From: Acidobacteriota bacterium
GTDB taxonomy: Bacteria > Acidobacteriota > Terriglobia > Acidiferrales > UBA7541
Direction: 5' to 3'
DNA length: 32,822 nt
Assembly (NCBI GenBank): GCA_003223295.1
Contig: QHYM01000140.1
Location: 1 to 32,822, forward strand
The position numbers and the translations under genes were made by a program. Of this stretch, positions 8,080 through 17,153 are shown in pieces (within the stretch, counting starts at the first letter, position 1; the number at the start of each line of letters is the position of its first letter). Below the pieces are notes generated by a model. It made no database searches. It was not told the origin of the DNA and was given only the letters and a program-made list of their open reading frames with translations.

Positions 8080-10320
8080 ATGAGCCACCTGGATTCCAAA
8101 CAGCGTTGGGGCCTGGGCATCGGTGGAATTCTCCTGACATTGTTGCTTGCCGCGGTGTTTACGCTTGGTTCGCTTGACGTGCCTTTCAAGCCCAAAAGCT
8201 GGCGCGACGTGATGGTGCTCTATGCTGTTTCCAGCTTCGTCACAGCAGCGCTTTTAGTCTTCCTGCTGATACTTGGACGCACAACGCTGCGGCTCTGGGT
8301 CGAGCGCCGCCGGGAGCAACTTGGCGCTCGCTTCAAAACCAAGATGGTGGTCGGTGCAATGGCGCTGTCTCTGCTGCCGATCGTGTTCATGTTTATTGTC
8401 AGCTACTCCCTCATCAATCGAAGCCTGCTATTGTGGTTTCCCAAGCCCCTTGAAATTGCCTCGGAAGAAACTCAAAAGCTCCTCAATGATCTCGGTCGCG
8501 CGCAATTGCCCCGGCTTCGCGGGCTGGCCTTACAAGTGCAATCGGAAGCACAGCGCTCGGGCGATGACTTTCTACAGCAAGCGTTCGCGCACGGAGCCGA
8601 TGCCGTGTGGATTCTCGATCAAAACGGAAAGCCCATCCGCGGGGGGACGGTCTGCGAGAATCAAGCAGAGGATCGCCGGGGCGCGATCTGCGTAGAGTCC
8701 AATGTATCGGGCGAATACCTCCGTTCACTGCAGAGCGGTGTGGAGGTTTGGCAGGCGGGGGGAAGGAACTATTTCGGCGCGCGCGTGCAAAACCTGGAAA
8801 ATGGAAAACCGGCTGGGTTCGTCGTGGCTGCCTTCCGGACCAGCCCGGATGTGCTGACACGCCTCGCCGCTATTCAATCCCAAACTCGGGACTATTATCA
8901 GGCGAAGCAGGACCTTCGTGCGCTCAAACGCCAGATGCTTCTCATCCTGCTTTTTTTCACCGTGCTCCTTTTATCTTCGGTGATGTGGGTGGCTTTGTTT
9001 CTCGCGAAGCAAGTTACAGTTCCCATTCAGGCGCTTGCGGAAGGAACGCGCGAAGTCTCGTCCGGCAATTTCGAATACCTGGTCCCGGAGCAGGCCCAGG
9101 ACGAACTTGGCGTGCTGGTTCATTCGTTCAACACCATGACCACCCAACTGCGCGACAGCCGCGCGCAGATCGATGAGTTCACTCGCAGCCTCCAGCAGGC
9201 TGTGCAAGAGTTGGAGAGGCGACGTCAATTAATGGAAACGGTGCTCGAAAATATTCCCACCGGAGTGATTTCGCTGGATGGTGCGGGAACCATTCTGCGC
9301 CTAAACACCTCCGTTTCTCGGATGTTTGGGATTAACGGAGAGGGGCTGGAATCCTTGGAAGAATTGCTGGGTTCGGACTCCGCGCGTATCGTCCAGCATT
9401 TGATGCGCCGGTCTCTCCGAATGGGGGTCGTGTCCCGGGAAATGGAAATGATCGTGGGGGGCCGCGTCCTGCATTTGGCTGTGACCGTAAGTTCCCTGGG
9501 ACCGCCCCGGGCGAATACGGGCTATGTGCTCGTTTTCGATGATTTGTCGGAGCTGCTCCGTTCCCAAAAGACCGAGGCATGGCAGGAGGTGGCGCGGCGC
9601 ATCGCGCATGAAATTAAGAATCCCCTAACGCCCATCCAACTTTCGGCGCAGCGGCTTTCGCGTTTCCTGGAGAAACGCGACTTGCCTCAAGCGGGGGCTT
9701 CTGCGGACCCGGAATTGACCAACCTTGTTCAGGAGTGTTCTCGTTTGATTGAACGCGAGGTTACTGCGCTTGCCTCCCTGGTCAACGAATTCTCTCAATT
9801 TGTGCGCTTCCCCGCAGCCAAACTCGCTTCTGCGAGCGCTAATACCATTGTTCGGGAAGCCATCGAAGTCTTCTGCGGAAGGCTCGATGGCATCACCCTG
9901 AAAGCAAACTTGACCGAGAATCTCCCAATGGTGCGAGCGGATGCCGGCCTGGTGCGCAGCGTTGTTGTGAATCTCATCGACAACGCTGCCGAAGCTCTAG
10001 AGAAGTCCTCCTTCCGCGAAATCACTGTTTCCACAAGGTCGCTTGCCGACGCCGAGGCTGTAGAGATTTCCGTCGCCGACACCGGGCATGGCATCTCCCC
10101 CGAAGACAAAGACAAACTCTTTCTGCCACATTTCTCGACCAAGGACCGTGGCACTGGCCTGGGCCTGGCCATCGCCGCGCGCATCATCGCGGAACACGGC
10201 GGTAGCTTCCATGTCGAGGACAACTTCCCCATTGGCTCACGCTTTGTAATCGAATTGCCAATCGCTGAATTAACGCCTGCCTCCGTTGCCGACCACAACG
10301 GTTCCAGCGCCGCCCTATGA
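8080..10320 (+). CDS. ntrY: NtrY-type membrane sensor histidine kinase
   Basis: Membrane kinase of the NtrY family, partner of NtrX. The 746-residue protein has transmembrane segments near 11-32, 45-68, 88-110 and 288-308, with an extracytoplasmic region of about 170 residues between the last two. HAMP covers about 302-356 (VPIQALAEGTREVSSGN). A PAS domain spans about 385-490. The H-box EVARRIAHEIKNPLTPIQLS, with His510, is the characteristic NtrY sequence. The ATPase domain has VNLIDNAAEAL near 630-640, DTGHGIS and GTGLGLAIAARIIAEHGG. The last four bases (ATGA) overlap the ntrX start, so the pair is translationally coupled. NtrY proteins are linked to nitrogen or redox control in proteobacteria; the signal here is unknown. 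Adjacency to the pilus cluster may be functional or incidental. Confidence 0.9.
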   Translation: MSHLDSKQRWGLGIGGILLTLLLAAVFTLGSLDVPFKPKSWRDVMVLYAVSSFVTAALLVFLLILGRTTLRLWVERRREQLGARFKTKMVVGAMALSLLPIVFMFIVSYSLINRSLLLWFPKPLEIASEETQKLLNDLGRAQLPRLRGLALQVQSEAQRSGDDFLQQAFAHGADAVWILDQNGKPIRGGTVCENQAEDRRGAICVESNVSGEYLRSLQSGVEVWQAGGRNYFGARVQNLENGKPAGFVVAAFRTSPDVLTRLAAIQSQTRDYYQAKQDLRALKRQMLLILLFFTVLLLSSVMWVALFLAKQVTVPIQALAEGTREVSSGNFEYLVPEQAQDELGVLVHSFNTMTTQLRDSRAQIDEFTRSLQQAVQELERRRQLMETVLENIPTGVISLDGAGTILRLNTSVSRMFGINGEGLESLEELLGSDSARIVQHLMRRSLRMGVVSREMEMIVGGRVLHLAVTVSSLGPPRANTGYVLVFDDLSELLRSQKTEAWQEVARRIAHEIKNPLTPIQLSAQRLSRFLEKRDLPQAGASADPELTNLVQECSRLIEREVTALASLVNEFSQFVRFPAAKLASASANTIVREAIEVFCGRLDGITLKANLTENLPMVRADAGLVRSVVVNLIDNAAEALEKSSFREITVSTRSLADAEAVEISVADTGHGISPEDKDKLFLPHFSTKDRGTGLGLAIAARIIAEHGGSFHVEDNFPIGSRFVIELPIAELTPASVADHNGSSAAL

Positions 10321-11675
10321 CGCCGAGACCGCACATCCTCATTGTTGATGACGAAGCCGGAATTCGCGAATCTCTCGCTTCAATTCTCAAAGATGAAGGT
10401 TACCAGGTAGATGCCGTCGGATCGGCCGAAGAAGCGCTGGAACGTTCCGCGCTTGGCGGTTTCGAGGTTGTACTTCTCGACGTTTGGCTCCCCGGGATCG
10501 ACGGCCTCGAAGCCCTGAGCCGCATTCAAGCGCTGCCTCACCCGCCTGCGGTCATCATGATCTCCGGCCACGGCACCATCGAGACGGCCGTGCGGGCCAC
10601 GAAGCTCGGCGCCTTCGATTTCATCGAGAAGCCTCTTTCCCTCGAAAAAATCATTGTCCTGGTGCGCAATGCCATTCAGCAGCGCCGCCTGGAAGAAGAA
10701 AACTTGATCTTGCGAAGCGAGCTTGGCCATCGTTACCAGGTGATTGGCGACAGCGTGCCCATGAAAGCGCTGCGTCAACAGATTGCCGTCACTGCGCCTA
10801 CCAACGGGCGCGTATTGATCTACGGAGAGAGCGGCACGGGAAAAGAATTAGTGGCGCGCGCCCTGCATGCATCGAGCCTTCGCGCCAAAGGCCCATTTGT
10901 GGAAGTGAATTGCGCGGCAATTCCCGAAGAGCTGATCGAGTCCGAACTGTTTGGCCACATCAAAGGCAGCTTTACAGGAGCCACCGAAGACAAGATCGGA
11001 AAATTCCAGAAAGCGGATGGCGGCACGCTGTTTCTGGATGAGATTGGCGATATGAGCCTGCGCACGCAATCGAAGGTGCTGCGGGTCCTTGAGGAGCAGC
11101 GTTTCGAACGTGTGGGCTCCAACGTTGCTTCGAACGTCGACGTACGCGTCATTGCTGCTACCAACAAGAACCTCGAGCAGGAAATTGCGCGCGGCGCTTT
11201 CCGTCAGGATTTGTTTTATCGTCTGAACGTCATTCCCTTCTACGTTCCGCCTTTGCGCGATCGCCGCGAAGACGTGCCTACGTTAGCGAACTATTTTTTA
11301 AGGGAGTTCAGCTCCGGCTACGGCAAGAAGACTCGCGAACTCAGCGATTCCGCGATGGAAATTCTCCTGCGCTACCCGTGGCCCGGAAATGTCCGCGAGC
11401 TTCGGAACCTCGTGGAGCGGCTGGTAATCGTTTGCCCCCAAGCCCGCATCGAGCCGCATCATCTCCCACCCGAGCTTTTTCGCGGCGTTGCTGAAAGCCC
11501 GCACCATCCCTACTCAACCCTGCACGAGGCGCGGAGCGCTTACGAGCGCGAGTTCATTCTGCGCAAGCTGCAGGAGCACCGCTGGAACATGACGCAGACC
11601 GCCACGGCTCTTGGCCTCGAGCGCAGTCACCTCTACCGCAAAATGAAATCTCTAGGAATCGCCGCACCGGATTAG
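10317..11675 (+). CDS. ntrX: NtrX-type sigma-54-dependent response regulator
   Basis: DNA-binding activator paired with the upstream kinase. The 452-residue protein has a receiver with D11/D12 and phospho-acceptor D55 (LLDVWLPGIDG), the conserved Lys in FIEKPLS, and a AAA+ domain with Walker A GESGTGKE at 170-177. The sigma-54 contact loop is GSFTGA, as in the window's PilR, and Walker B is GTLFLDEIGD. The arginine-rich segment LRDRREDVP and WPGNVRELRNL follow. The C-terminal Fis-like helix-turn-helix is NMTQTATALGLERSHLYRK (about 425-443). Translation starts inside the ntrY stop (ATGA). All residues needed for phosphorylation and ATP hydrolysis are present. The NtrX name rests on pairing with an NtrY-like kinase; target genes cannot be read from the sequence. 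Confidence 0.9.
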   Translation: MTPRPHILIVDDEAGIRESLASILKDEGYQVDAVGSAEEALERSALGGFEVVLLDVWLPGIDGLEALSRIQALPHPPAVIMISGHGTIETAVRATKLGAFDFIEKPLSLEKIIVLVRNAIQQRRLEEENLILRSELGHRYQVIGDSVPMKALRQQIAVTAPTNGRVLIYGESGTGKELVARALHASSLRAKGPFVEVNCAAIPEELIESELFGHIKGSFTGATEDKIGKFQKADGGTLFLDEIGDMSLRTQSKVLRVLEEQRFERVGSNVASNVDVRVIAATNKNLEQEIARGAFRQDLFYRLNVIPFYVPPLRDRREDVPTLANYFLREFSSGYGKKTRELSDSAMEILLRYPWPGNVRELRNLVERLVIVCPQARIEPHHLPPELFRGVAESPHHPYSTLHEARSAYEREFILRKLQEHRWNMTQTATALGLERSHLYRKMKSLGIAAPD

Positions 11676-11844
11676 GCGCTAGCGCTGGTTACCGAAATCA
11701 TTCTCCTGTTTTTCATTTCCCACCTTTGTAATTGCAATTCGTGTAGAATCCCGCCCAACTTGGGTTGCCTCTCAAAACACGGAAACAGACGAGCACTTTC
11801 GCATCCCGTCCCCACGCTCGATCCAAGCATAAGAAGGAGACCCC

Positions 11845-12465
11845 TTGAAAAAAATCTCTCTGCTTCTCTTGGCCATCTGCGGCGCCATGGGTCCCTCAGC
11901 CGTATCGCAAACCATCACGAATGAAGCAATTGGCTCTTCCGGGCACTCGGTGCAAAGGTCGCAAACTCCTTCTTTCTTCCCTCACAACTGGATCCGCGGA
12001 TATACGGATTTCGCCGTGGCGCCTTCACACAACGAGCCCGATCTGGGACGCTGCATGTTTCCCCAACCGGCCAGCGCCGGTGGAACCACTTCGCAGTGCA
12101 CGGCCTACGCTCGCTACCTTTTTGGCGGGTATATCGAAATTCAACCGCTCGCTCGCACGCCGGCCCGCCACCTCTTTTTATTCTTTGAGCCAAGGTTCAG
12201 CTTCGGGAGGAACATCCCGCAGGTCAGCTACGCAGGATCCATGGAGCCTATCGCCTATGAGCGTTCGATCGGAGCCGGATTGCAGTTGCCGCTAAATCTC
12301 GAACTTCGCTTGACCCAACATCAGGTTGACTATCTGGGGCGTTATGGCAGCTCCCTAGGCCCGGCGGATCTTCGCACCACCGGCCCTTACGGTCTCTATA
12401 CTACGGTTTCTGTGCGCTGGACCTTTGGGGGCTACGGCCACAACGGAGCGCCGGCAGCCTACTAG
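11845..12465 (+). CDS. Secreted protein of unknown function, possible outer-membrane beta-barrel
   Basis: I do not recognise this 206-residue protein. It begins with a clear signal peptide (MKKISLLLLAICGAMGPSAVSQ). The start is a TTG at 11845 with AAGGAG a few bases upstream, since no ATG lies near. The mature part alternates aromatic and polar residues in short stretches (YLFGGYIEIQPL, HLFLFFEPRFSFG, LQLPLNLELRLTQHQVDYLG, GLYTTVSVRWTFGGYG), resembling antiparallel membrane strands. It ends in aromatic-rich sequence (VSVRWTFGGYGHNGAPAAY). A small outer-membrane barrel is therefore possible. Two cysteines (CMFP, QCTAY) sit about 16 residues apart and could form a disulphide. It stands alone, 169 bases after ntrX and convergent with era. 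NtrX control is possible but unsupported. Confidence 0.75.
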   Translation: MKKISLLLLAICGAMGPSAVSQTITNEAIGSSGHSVQRSQTPSFFPHNWIRGYTDFAVAPSHNEPDLGRCMFPQPASAGGTTSQCTAYARYLFGGYIEIQPLARTPARHLFLFFEPRFSFGRNIPQVSYAGSMEPIAYERSIGAGLQLPLNLELRLTQHQVDYLGRYGSSLGPADLRTTGPYGLYTTVSVRWTFGGYGHNGAPAAY

Positions 12466-12536
12466 ACTTCCGAAATGACCGCTGTCGGCGTTTGGAGATT
12501 CGATCTCGGACCGCAAACGGCGGAAACCTTCTCCCT

Positions 12537-13493
12537 CTATTCTTCCTGGTCATTCGCTTTCTCCAGGCCTTCGAGTTGGTGGCGCCAGTCGAGTTCCCGC
12601 ACCTTCTGAGGATTTTCACGCCAATCCGGCGCCACTTTGACGTACAAGCCAAGGTAGATTTTGGCTCCTAGAATGGCTTCCAGCTCTTTCCTTGCCTCTG
12701 TGCCGATTTTCTTGATGGTTTCACCCTTGTGGCCAATCAATATTTTCTTCTGTGAATCTCGCTCGACGTTCATGAGCGCTTCAATACGCAGCAGCTTGGG
12801 CGTCTCTTCAAACTTTTCCACGAACACCGCCAGCGCATACGGCACTTCGTGGTACATCACCTGAATCGCCTTCTCGCGGATAATTTCCGCTGCCAGGAAG
12901 CGCTCCGGCTGATCGGTCACCTGGTCTTCCGGAAAGTATGCTGGGCCCTCGGGCAAATGATTCAGAATTTCTTTGACCAATTCATCGCAGCCGGAACCTG
13001 TCAGGGCGGAAATGGGTAGGATCGCTGCAAAATCAAAAGCCCTTGCGAAGGATTCCATCAACGGAAGCAGCTTCGGCTTCGGCAAACGATCGATTTTGTT
13101 CAGCGCCAGGATGGTCTTGCCACGAAAACGCTGGGCCTTTTCCAGCAACAACTCGTCCGACCGTGGTTCCGCGCGACTTGCATCGACCATAAGTAGCAAA
13201 ACGTCGATTCCTTCCAGCGCCGCGGCCACCTCCTGCATCATCTGGCGGCCCAGGGCAGAATCCGCCTCATGCAAGCCGGGCGTGTCAATAAAGACGATCT
13301 GCCCTTCAGGCTTGGTAACAATTCCCTGAATCCGATTGCGCGTGGTCTGCGGTTTCGATGTGACAATGGCAATCTTCTGTCCGACCAGGTGATTCACGAG
13401 CGTTGATTTCCCAGCGTTCGGGCGTCCAATAATGGCCACGAACCCTGAGCGAAACCCCTGCTTCTTCTCAACGTTTTCTTTTGCTGGCTTCAA
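12537..13493 (-). CDS. era: GTPase Era
   Basis: Essential GTPase that binds the 3' end of 16S rRNA and helps mature the 30S subunit. The 318-residue protein has G1 GRPNAGKS (about 23-30), the switch segment KPQTTRNRI, G3 DTPG, G4 NKID and G5 SAL. A C-terminal KH domain includes the signature ILIGHKGETIKKIGTEARKELE. Length and domains are complete. The first available start is TTG at 13493, overlapping the TGA of the upstream hydrolase gene (TTGA). There is no clear ribosome binding site, so translation probably depends on coupling to the upstream gene. It is the last gene of the phoH-ybeY-corC-hydrolase-era run, a usual neighbourhood apart from the hydrolase. Confidence 0.96.
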   Translation of the reverse strand: MKPAKENVEKKQGFRSGFVAIIGRPNAGKSTLVNHLVGQKIAIVTSKPQTTRNRIQGIVTKPEGQIVFIDTPGLHEADSALGRQMMQEVAAALEGIDVLLLMVDASRAEPRSDELLLEKAQRFRGKTILALNKIDRLPKPKLLPLMESFARAFDFAAILPISALTGSGCDELVKEILNHLPEGPAYFPEDQVTDQPERFLAAEIIREKAIQVMYHEVPYALAVFVEKFEETPKLLRIEALMNVERDSQKKILIGHKGETIKKIGTEARKELEAILGAKIYLGLYVKVAPDWRENPQKVRELDWRHQLEGLEKANDQEE

Positions 13494-15286
13494 GGCTTTG
13501 CGATCGGCAATTCCAGCGCGCTCCCATGCTGCGCATCGTGCACCAGGGTGATATGGGCGGTCTTCGCGTCCTTCCCAGTCTCCGCCGCGACAACTCCGCC
13601 ACTATTGTAATTTTTCTCTGTACCTGTCGAATTGATGCTGCTCACCAGGAGCCGTAACCTGCTTCCCTTGCCGATGCGTCGCGAGAAAAAGGTGAAATTG
13701 TCGAAGACATATTTTTCCGTGGCTCCTGCCGGCACGGGTTTCGCTTCACGAAGGGATTCGCGATACCTCGCCCGCATGGTCGCGCTTGTAAGCGTCACGG
13801 ATCCGCCATCCGGAAGAATTTCAAACAAATCCGCCTCCAAGTCCGTGTCGGGTACATCCAGCTTCAGCCACAGGGTCAGTTTTGCGAACCCCGTCACCTC
13901 TGTGGCTTCCGCAAACTGTTCCGTGTGATACACAACGCCCTCGCCGAACAAATTGAGCGCCGCCCTTTGTGACGTCAGGTAGTTCGGATCATCTTCCGGC
14001 TCCGCCCTGCCAGGCCGTGTATCCAGCGGATCGTAAGTCCAGGAATCCGCCGCAGCCGCAGTGCCCGGCTTTCCCTCACTCAACGTTCCTGAATGAAAGA
14101 CATCCCCCGCCGCGCCACTCGAACCTAAATAAAGTGTCTTCGTCGCATTCGCAATGCTCTCCAGGCTGTCCGCGTACTTCCACTCGTCCGCGCCAACCAG
14201 GTAATACGCCACGCGCTTCTTCAAGAACTCCGGCTTGGCCCCTCCCTTCATCGCCCAGTCGAACCACTCCGTATGCAGCTTGTTGAGATCGAGAACGCTG
14301 GCCGCGGCAAATTTCAATCCACCGACTTCTGCCTTCGGCGTGCGTGTTCCTGCATGGTCCCACGGCCCGACGATCAAATAATGGTTCGCCTTGGCTTCGG
14401 CTGTTCCGTACTGCATATGCCGCTTGTAGTAAGTGAATGCGCCCGGCTGATCTCCGTCGTAGTGCCCTGTAATCGTCAGGATGGGCATACTGATTTTCTT
14501 GTATTGCTCGGGCGAAGGCACCATCGCGTCGTAATACGAATCCGGCGTCGGATGCGCCACCCACTTCTGAAAAACGGCCGAAGGGTTTCCCACGAGTTTG
14601 TCATAGTCCTGATATGCCGCGTGCGACATATACATCTCGCGCGCTTTGGCCGCCCAAAAACTGCTATTCCCAAAGAGACTCCCGTTGCTCGTCACTCCGC
14701 TCGTGAACGTCAGCCACTGTAGGTCGTAAGGGCCAAAAATGTTGTACTGGAAAGGAAAATCCACGCCAGGATGCGCCGCCGCCGCAGGAACGATGGTAGC
14801 CAGGTGCGGCGGGAATTCCTTCAGAACCGTCCATTGGTCGAACCCCGCGTACGAGCCGCCCCACATGGTCACCTTGCCATTGCAATAAAGCTGCTTTGCG
14901 AGCCATTCCACGACGTCGTAGCCGTCGTGGCTTTCATTTTCGAACGGCCAGAACTCCCCGCCCGAATTGCCGCGTCCCCGCACATCCACCAATGCATAGA
15001 CGTAACCGTGCTTCGCAAAGTACACGGCGCGGTCGGTGTACGAATCTCCAATGTAGGGAGTAAACGTGAAGATCACCGGTTGCGGCTCTTTCTGCCCGTG
15101 CGCCGTGAACACCGTGGCGTTCAGTTTCACCCCATCGCGCGTAGGAATCTTTACAGCCCATTGCAGGTCCACGGCGGGGTCCTCTGCCGCCGGCTTGTTT
15201 TGTGCGCCAACAGGTCCGGCATCTATCATAAGAACGATAAAAAGCGCCGCACCCACAGAAAACCCTCTCGATGTCACCAGGAACAT
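13490..15286 (-). CDS. Secreted CocE/NonD family hydrolase (X-Pro dipeptidyl-peptidase S15-like)
   Basis: Predicted exported serine hydrolase of the S15/CocE family, which includes cocaine esterase, glutaryl-7-ACA acylase and X-Pro dipeptidyl peptidases. The substrate is not predictable. The 598-residue protein has a signal peptide ending near GPVGAQN (about residue 29). An alpha/beta hydrolase domain follows, with nucleophile S145 in MWGGSYAGFDQW, acid D277 or D279 in TGHYDGDQPG, and H311 in GPWDHAGTR. The C-terminal half is the jelly-roll typical of the family (VTGFAKLTLWLKLDVPDTDLEADL). The start is ATG at 15286, with GGAGG seven bases upstream. It lies between corC and era, with a 68-base gap upstream and a 4-base overlap with era, an unusual place for an exported hydrolase. 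Confidence 0.92.
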   Translation of the reverse strand: MFLVTSRGFSVGAALFIVLMIDAGPVGAQNKPAAEDPAVDLQWAVKIPTRDGVKLNATVFTAHGQKEPQPVIFTFTPYIGDSYTDRAVYFAKHGYVYALVDVRGRGNSGGEFWPFENESHDGYDVVEWLAKQLYCNGKVTMWGGSYAGFDQWTVLKEFPPHLATIVPAAAAHPGVDFPFQYNIFGPYDLQWLTFTSGVTSNGSLFGNSSFWAAKAREMYMSHAAYQDYDKLVGNPSAVFQKWVAHPTPDSYYDAMVPSPEQYKKISMPILTITGHYDGDQPGAFTYYKRHMQYGTAEAKANHYLIVGPWDHAGTRTPKAEVGGLKFAAASVLDLNKLHTEWFDWAMKGGAKPEFLKKRVAYYLVGADEWKYADSLESIANATKTLYLGSSGAAGDVFHSGTLSEGKPGTAAAADSWTYDPLDTRPGRAEPEDDPNYLTSQRAALNLFGEGVVYHTEQFAEATEVTGFAKLTLWLKLDVPDTDLEADLFEILPDGGSVTLTSATMRARYRESLREAKPVPAGATEKYVFDNFTFFSRRIGKGSRLRLLVSSINSTGTEKNYNSGGVVAAETGKDAKTAHITLVHDAQHGSALELPIAKP

Positions 15287-15354
15287 CTCTTGTCCTCCGC
15301 CTGAGATTAAAATTGCTCACCCCGTGGCCCTGGGCCTGCCCCATTCCACCGCGT

Positions 15355-16698
15355 CTACTTTTTCGTGGGAACCGCCTTCATTTGCTTGCGGATTCGAACG
15401 CGCAACACTTTCCTCTGATTTGCCTCCGTGACTTCAAAGCGGTGTCCTTCGATGTCAATTCTGTCTCCGGAAGCCGGCACTTTGCCGGTCACATGGCTAA
15501 GCAGACCCGCCAGCGTCGTCACCGTCTCGTCCGCTTGCTCCCCAAAATGCACGCCCAACAATTCCTCAACCGCATCAATCGCCATGCTCCCGCGCATCAC
15601 CAATCCGCCATCCGGCTCGCGTACCACGTCGGGCGCCAGCGGCTTTCCGTTGTTGCCACTCTGCCCGACAATTTCTTCAACCAGGTCTTCCACAGTGGCG
15701 ATTCCCGCCACCGTACCATGTTCATCAATAATCACGGCCAACGGATGCCCCTTCTGCCGCATTTCTCGCAACAGGTCCGATCCAATCTTGGTTTCCGGCA
15801 TGAACAAAACCGCTTTCACCAGCTCCCGTACTTTTCGTTTCAGCAAATCCTGATCCGCAACCTGTAAAAGGTCCTGCGCGTAGACCACGCCAAAAATGTC
15901 ATCAAGCGATTTTTCATAGACCGGAATCTTGCTGAATTTTGTTTCCACCACTTTTGCATGCAACTCTTCGAGCGTGGCTTCGGCGGAAATCGCCACGATG
16001 TCCGGCCGCGGAGTCATCACTTCGCGCACGCGCTTGTCGCTGAATTCCACCACTTGCTCGATCAAGTCCGCCTGCTCCGGCTCGATGATGCCTTCTTCCT
16101 CCGCCGCTTCTACAAGCGCCTCAATGCCCTCCTCCGTGCGTTGCTCCTCCGTTTTTTCCGCTTCCTGCTCCGAAATACGCGCCAGCGACTCCGCGCCTTC
16201 CAGGAACACGCGGACCGGCCAGACCAGCCACATGGCGCCGCGAATCAGCGGCAAGAGCGGAATCAGCCAGCGGCCCGTGGTGCGGTATAGCAGCATGTCG
16301 GGAATGAAATGCATCGCAAAGACCACTTCGAGAATGACAAACACGCAAAACTCAATCAGCGATTCCCACGTGCCCGGAACAAAGTACACCACGCCGCGCG
16401 TAGTTTCGAGTACCAGAAACGCCAGCCAAAAATGGCCAAGAATGCGAAAAGTGCGGCCGCCGCTGCGACGGTTGATTCGTAGCTTCGGTTCGATCTCCGC
16501 TTCGAAGATGTCTAAGTGTTCGTGGACGCGCCCCGTAGTCATGCGCCCCAATTCGCGATAGATCAGCGTCAGGTAAGAAAGAATGGGCAGGGTGAGCCCT
16601 ACCAGCACCACACTGAGCACATAGACCCAGTAGGAGAAACTGGGCGGCAAGAAACCTTCCAACCCAACACTGAGCGCAAAGAGCCAACTTACGTTCAT
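15355..16698 (-). CDS. HlyC/CorC-family membrane protein with CBS pair
   Basis: Membrane protein of the CNNM/CorC-like family, linked to divalent cation (Mg2+/Co2+) transport or efflux. The 447-residue protein has four hydrophobic segments in the first ~190 residues (near 4-20, 24-47, 88-105 and 112-135, with a further segment near 145-165). An acidic linker (SEQEAEKTEEQRTEEG) precedes two CBS domains at about 220-345, with REVMTPRPDIVAI and the MPETKIGSDLL region. The C-terminal CorC_HlyC domain covers about 360-435. The N-terminal membrane part does not look like a textbook DUF21 domain; the CBS and C-terminal parts are clear. The start ATG at 16698 overlaps the ybeY stop by four bases. Its place after phoH-ybeY and before era is conserved in many bacteria. 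Confidence 0.9.
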   Translation of the reverse strand: MNVSWLFALSVGLEGFLPPSFSYWVYVLSVVLVGLTLPILSYLTLIYRELGRMTTGRVHEHLDIFEAEIEPKLRINRRSGGRTFRILGHFWLAFLVLETTRGVVYFVPGTWESLIEFCVFVILEVVFAMHFIPDMLLYRTTGRWLIPLLPLIRGAMWLVWPVRVFLEGAESLARISEQEAEKTEEQRTEEGIEALVEAAEEEGIIEPEQADLIEQVVEFSDKRVREVMTPRPDIVAISAEATLEELHAKVVETKFSKIPVYEKSLDDIFGVVYAQDLLQVADQDLLKRKVRELVKAVLFMPETKIGSDLLREMRQKGHPLAVIIDEHGTVAGIATVEDLVEEIVGQSGNNGKPLAPDVVREPDGGLVMRGSMAIDAVEELLGVHFGEQADETVTTLAGLLSHVTGKVPASGDRIDIEGHRFEVTEANQRKVLRVRIRKQMKAVPTKK

Positions 16699-17153
16699 GG
16701 CGTCAATCCGAAACGCTTGCGTAGCTTCCTCTCGATTTTATCCATCTCGCCACGGTCGGTTTCATGGTCGTAGCCCAGTAGGTGCAGAACCCCGTGCACA
16801 ATCAGCACGCGGAGTTCGCTCGCAACTGTACGGTCATGGCTTGTCGCGTAACGTCGCGCCGTCGCCGGCGAAATGGCGATGTCCCCCAAGTATTGGTGTT
16901 CGCCGGAATTTGCTGCATGCAATCCGCGCCGCACTCGCACAGGTCTGGGCCGCGCAACAGTTGGAAACGAAAGCACGTCGGTCGGCCCTTTTTTATTGCG
17001 GAAACTCTCGTTCAACCGGGCCATCGCCTTGTCGCTCACCAAGCAGACTGTCACCTCCGACTCGTTCACGCCGAGTTCCCTCTTCACTTTGCGCAAAAAC
17101 GATTCCAGGGGGCGCATCGCCACGCGCACCTCACGCTGCTGATTCAAAATCAT
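16695..17153 (-). CDS. ybeY: Endoribonuclease / rRNA maturation factor YbeY
   Basis: Zinc-dependent endoribonuclease acting in 16S rRNA 3'-end maturation and 70S quality control. The 152-residue protein carries the metal site HGVLHLLGYDH, with H120, H124 and H130, and the conserved NxxFRNKKGPTDVLSFP segment (about 48-64). Between the DVLSF strand and YLGDIAIS is a basic insertion of about 20 residues (ARPRPVRVRRGLHAANSG), where many homologues have a shorter acidic stretch. It overlaps phoH upstream and corC downstream by four bases each (ATGA junctions), so the three are translated as a coupled set. Confidence 0.95.
   Translation of the reverse strand: MILNQQREVRVAMRPLESFLRKVKRELGVNESEVTVCLVSDKAMARLNESFRNKKGPTDVLSFPTVARPRPVRVRRGLHAANSGEHQYLGDIAISPATARRYATSHDRTVASELRVLIVHGVLHLLGYDHETDRGEMDKIERKLRKRFGLTP

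Noticed and set aside
11744-11749. TAGAAT as a promoter -10 for the secreted protein at 11845
   Set aside because: No acceptable -35 box at 16-18 bases upstream.
12466-12536. Inverted repeats as a terminator between the secreted protein gene and era
   Set aside because: Stems are short and imperfect and lack a T-run.
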